Shown one piece after another: positions 3,965 to 6,819 of a stretch of DNA of 6,819 bases (position 1 is the first letter of the stretch; the number at the start of each line of letters is the position of its first letter). The notes beneath the pieces were generated by a model that did not search any database, was not told the DNA's origin, and saw only the letters and a program-made list of their open reading frames with translations. The stretch is taken from the NCBI GenBank assembly GCA_019237435.1, contig JAFAHB010000318.1, positions 1 through 6,819 on the forward strand, written 5' to 3'. The position numbers and the translations under genes were made by a program. This DNA comes from Vulcanimicrobiota bacterium (GTDB lineage Bacteria > Vulcanimicrobiota > Vulcanimicrobiia > Vulcanimicrobiales > Vulcanimicrobiaceae).

Positions 3965-6819
3965 CTATGGCAGCCCAAGCGCGGCGCGCTGCCCCGACAG
4001 TTTCTCGAATGTCGCTCTAATGTCGGCTCCTTCTTCCAGCTGTGCGGCCGTCGGCGCTTGGAACGAATTGTTCACACGAGCAAACATGTCGCCGATTCGA
4101 TCGCGCAGAGCCTGTGCGCCGGCTAAGTCCTCGACGTTGCGCGGCAACGACGAGAGGTCGCGCGCAAAGGCGCGTAGCGCCGCAGCTTGGGCCGGCGTTG
4201 CATTCTTCAGCTTAGCGTCGATCGCGTTGAGCCACGTATCGATTGCGCCGTATTCGGCATAAAGCTCGATCAGAAACGCATGACGTTTTGCGTATCGATC
4301 CGCGCTTTGGCCGTCACGGGGATCCGGCAACATCGTTAGCGGCTGCTCGTAGCCGCGGCCGTCGACGTTCAGTCGTACCGTGTACGTTCCGGGAAGTGCC
4401 TCGGCCCCGGTGTCGGGACCTTGGTTCTCCTTGAAGGTTCCGTACCATTTGGCCGGACCATCTTCGGCGAGATCCCAACCAGTACGGTTGATGCCCACCA
4501 AGTTTGGGATGTCGTTGAGGTGACGAATCGCCCGGCCTTGCGCATCCACGATTTCGATCGATGGACGGTGCGTCGCCCGCTGCGGTAAGTAGTAGCTGAT
4601 CGATGCGGGGTACTCGGGATTCTTTCCGACGAAGACGTTGGCTGGAAGGGTTTGTCCGCCGGTTCCAGTGGTCGTCGGCGCGCAGCATGGGAAGTTATTA
4701 ACCGGTGAAAACTGGAACATGCGATAGGCGTCGCGCGGCGCGAAGAGAGTGACTCCGCCAGTTTGGGCGCGGGCGATCTGGCGCAGGGGGCGGAGGTCGT
4801 CCAATATCCAAACGCCGCGACCGTGCGCCGCGACGGCCAAATCGTCGGTCTGGGGCTGTATTTCGATATCGTAGATTGCGGTCGCCGGCATGTTGAGTCG
4901 CAGCGATTGCCAGTGCGCGCCGCGGTCGAACGAGACCCAAACTCCGCGTTGCGATCCCGCGTAGAGCAGATTGCTGTCGTTCGTGTCTTCGCGCACGACG
5001 CGCAAGAAAACGTCGTTCGGCAGGTCGCTCGAGATGGAGCGCCACGTCGCACCGTAGTCGTCGGTAGCAAACAGATACGGATGCTCGTCGCCCACCATGT
5101 GCCGGTCGTATGCCGCGTACGCCGTCCCAGCGCGGAAGTGACCGGACGTCACGGTAGAAAAACGCCCCCAAGGTTTGATATCGAGCGGCGTCACGTTGGT
5201 CCAGTGCGCGCCACCATCGCGCGTTAGCTGAACGAGACCGTCATCGGTTCCAACCCATATCATGGAAGGGTCCAGCTTCGTCGTTTCGATATCAAGAATG
5301 GTATCCGACGTTTCGGCACCAGATAGGTCGAAGTCAATCGGTCCGCCCGAGGGCTGCTGGTGCGACTTTTCATCGCGTGTCAAATCCGGACTGATCGTGC
5401 TCCACGTCTGACCGCGGTCGGCGCTTTCGAATATGACGTTTCCGCCCACCAGCACCCGAGGCTGTGCCGAGGCGGTGAACGCAATAGGCGAATCCCAGTT
5501 GAAACGATATCGCAGAGCGTAGGGCGGGCCTGAATTGGAACGCGCGTACGGCGAAACTTCAGCGACTTGCTGTGTCCGCTCGTCAAACAGAAAGACTTGA
5601 CCGGTATCACTATTCGTTGACGTGCTCCAGACTAAGCGGCTGTCGAGCGGGTCTAGCAACGCCCACATGCCGTCTCCAGGCCCAACCGTCGTCCAATCGC
5701 GATTGAGGATGCCGATACCATTGTCGACGGCGGACCATCCGCACCAAGTGTTGTCGTCCTGCAGACCGATGCAGACGCGATAATTCGGCGCGGTCGTCCC
5801 GAGCCCGATATGGTACGGTTGTGCGAACGGCAGGTCGTAGGGCTGCCACCACGTCTCGCTGCCGTCGCCTGACATGACCACGCCTTCGTCACTGGCAACG
5901 ATTACGCGCCGGCCGTCGTGCGACCACCAAACCTGGTGGTAATCCCAACCCGCATTGGTCGCGATTGCGTGGAAGCTTTGACCACCGTCGTCACTTCGCG
6001 AAAGGATTAGGCCGACGTCGATGAGCTTATCGCGGTCATTCGGATCGGCGAAGATCCTGCTGAAGTAAAACGAGCGATCGCCGAGGTAGTGGCTGTGCGG
6101 CATCTTCTTCCAGCTTCCGCCGCCGTCGTCGGATCGCCACAATTCGCCCTCGCGCGACTGCACGATCGCATAAAGTCGGCCGCGGCCGAGGTCGGCCAAT
6201 CCGATGCGCCCGGTCGGAGCCCTGGGCAATCCGCGGTCGCGCAGCTTATGCCACGTCGCGCCCGCATCATCGGAGCGGTAGATCCCACCATTCGGCCCGC
6301 CGCTGGTCATCATCCACGGCCCACGCCGGAACTGATAGATGCCGGCCAAGAGCGTCGACGAATGGTCGGGGTCGCGCACGAGATCTGAAACGCCGCTCGA
6401 AGGCCCGACGTAGAGGGAGCGAGACCATTTTTCGCCGGCATCGTGCGTAACGTAGACGCCCCGGATGGTGCTGTCGGCAAAGACGCGCCCGAGCACGCCG
6501 ACGACGACGGTCCGCGGATCGCGCGGATCGATCGAAATCTTCGAAATCTGCCCGGCACCGGCCAACCCCGCGAAGCGCCACGTCTTGCCGCCGTCGGTCG
6601 AATGCCATATGCCGTCCCCGGCTTCGAGGTCGTTGCGCGGATTCGACTCACCCGTGCCTACCCAAACGTCCTCGTTATCGCGGGGCGAGATCGCGATCGC
6701 TCCGATCGGCGCTACCTTTTCACGGTCGAAGACCGCTCTCCACGACGCGCCTCCATTAACACTCTTGAAGATGCCGCCTCCGGCTCCGCCGGCGTAATAC
6801 ACTAGCGGATCCGAGTCGC
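3965..6819 (-). CDS. VPS10/sortilin-like Asp-box beta-propeller protein, N-terminus beyond the window
   Basis: Open to the right edge; 950 complete codons are visible, and the frame continues upstream of the first available GTG (6802), so the true start is outside. Numbering from that GTG, eleven Asp-box-like motifs (S/T-x-D/N-x-G-x-x-W/F) occur at 14, 68, 119, 177, 224, 270, 311, 460, 527, 580 and 624, typical of two beta-propellers. Family hallmarks are VYYAGGAGGGIFKSVNGGAS (1-20), GLQDDNTWCGW (346-356) and GRGVWILDD (661-669). A segment near 735-825 (INRTGWDL, LPGTYTVRLNVDG) resembles an FlgD-like Ig fold, and 840-945 looks helical. Bacterial members are often annotated as BNR-repeat glycosyl hydrolases, usually about 1000-1100 residues with a signal peptide. 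I see no sialidase catalytic set, so enzyme activity should not be assumed; binding or scaffolding outside the cytoplasm is the safer inference. Its end faces the oxidase end across 38 bp. Confidence 0.88.
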   Translation of the reverse strand, partial: DSDPLVYYAGGAGGGIFKSVNGGASWRAVFDREKVAPIGAIAISPRDNEDVWVGTGESNPRNDLEAGDGIWHSTDGGKTWRFAGLAGAGQISKISIDPRDPRTVVVGVLGRVFADSTIRGVYVTHDAGEKWSRSLYVGPSSGVSDLVRDPDHSSTLLAGIYQFRRGPWMMTSGGPNGGIYRSDDAGATWHKLRDRGLPRAPTGRIGLADLGRGRLYAIVQSREGELWRSDDGGGSWKKMPHSHYLGDRSFYFSRIFADPNDRDKLIDVGLILSRSDDGGQSFHAIATNAGWDYHQVWWSHDGRRVIVASDEGVVMSGDGSETWWQPYDLPFAQPYHIGLGTTAPNYRVCIGLQDDNTWCGWSAVDNGIGILNRDWTTVGPGDGMWALLDPLDSRLVWSTSTNSDTGQVFLFDERTQQVAEVSPYARSNSGPPYALRYRFNWDSPIAFTASAQPRVLVGGNVIFESADRGQTWSTISPDLTRDEKSHQQPSGGPIDFDLSGAETSDTILDIETTKLDPSMIWVGTDDGLVQLTRDGGAHWTNVTPLDIKPWGRFSTVTSGHFRAGTAYAAYDRHMVGDEHPYLFATDDYGATWRSISSDLPNDVFLRVVREDTNDSNLLYAGSQRGVWVSFDRGAHWQSLRLNMPATAIYDIEIQPQTDDLAVAAHGRGVWILDDLRPLRQIARAQTGGVTLFAPRDAYRMFQFSPVNNFPCCAPTTTGTGGQTLPANVFVGKNPEYPASISYYLPQRATHRPSIEIVDAQGRAIRHLNDIPNLVGINRTGWDLAEDGPAKWYGTFKENQGPDTGAEALPGTYTVRLNVDGRGYEQPLTMLPDPRDGQSADRYAKRHAFLIELYAEYGAIDTWLNAIDAKLKNATPAQAAALRAFARDLSSLPRNVEDLAGAQALRDRIGDMFARVNNSFQAPTAAQLEEGADIRATFEKLSGQRAALGLP

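Noticed and set aside
4369..5070. Long minus-strand frame of 233 codons
   Set aside because: It is out of frame inside the VPS10-like gene, has Arg/Ser/Pro-rich composition typical of shadow frames, and the main frame carries clear family motifs.
6074..6700. GCGATCGC octamers (for example 6074-6081 and 6693-6700) as a HIP1-like genome repeat
   Set aside because: I found only a couple of copies; frequent CGATCG is expected in GC-rich coding DNA with common Arg, Ser and Ile codons.

Overview
This window is about 6.8 kb of fairly GC-rich bacterial DNA. It holds four protein genes and no visible RNA genes, CRISPR arrays, insertion sequences or phage structural genes. The genes are densely packed with short gaps, have Shine-Dalgarno sites, and use both GTG and ATG starts. 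Three families occur together: WxxGxW-repeat secreted protein, large VPS10/sortilin-like Asp-box propeller protein, and exported flavin amine oxidase. I associate that mix with environmental (soil or sediment) bacteria such as Acidobacteriota or Eremiobacterota, but no marker gene is present, so the taxonomic guess is weak.

Layout from left to right. (1) Minus strand, <1-428: the N-terminal part of a small secreted WxPGxW-repeat protein that runs off the left edge. (2) Minus strand, 486-2087: a 533-residue phage-tail-fibre-like protein. It has GNVGIGT-type repeats, an internally duplicated module of about 50 residues, and a conserved C-terminal domain. (3) A 147-bp divergent intergenic region, 2088-2234, with face-to-face candidate promoters whose -10 boxes overlap. 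(4) Plus strand, 2235-3926: a 563-residue FAD-dependent amine oxidase of the L-amino-acid-oxidase type with a twin-arginine-like N-terminus. (5) Minus strand, 3965 to beyond 6819: a VPS10/sortilin-like protein with eleven Asp-box motifs, a C-terminal Ig-like segment and a helical tail. Its N-terminus lies off the right edge. It converges on the oxidase gene across 38 bp.

No known pathway links the four genes. The WxPGxW protein has a signal peptide and the oxidase a Tat-like one, and the VPS10-like family is usually exported, so cell-envelope or extracellular roles are plausible for several of them. The tail-fibre-like protein has no visible signal peptide. The most interesting arrangement is the divergent pair of a tail-fibre-like protein and a putatively exported, possibly H2O2-producing flavin oxidase behind a nearly symmetric promoter. 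Whether they form a functional unit is inference; conservation of the pair in other genomes would decide it.
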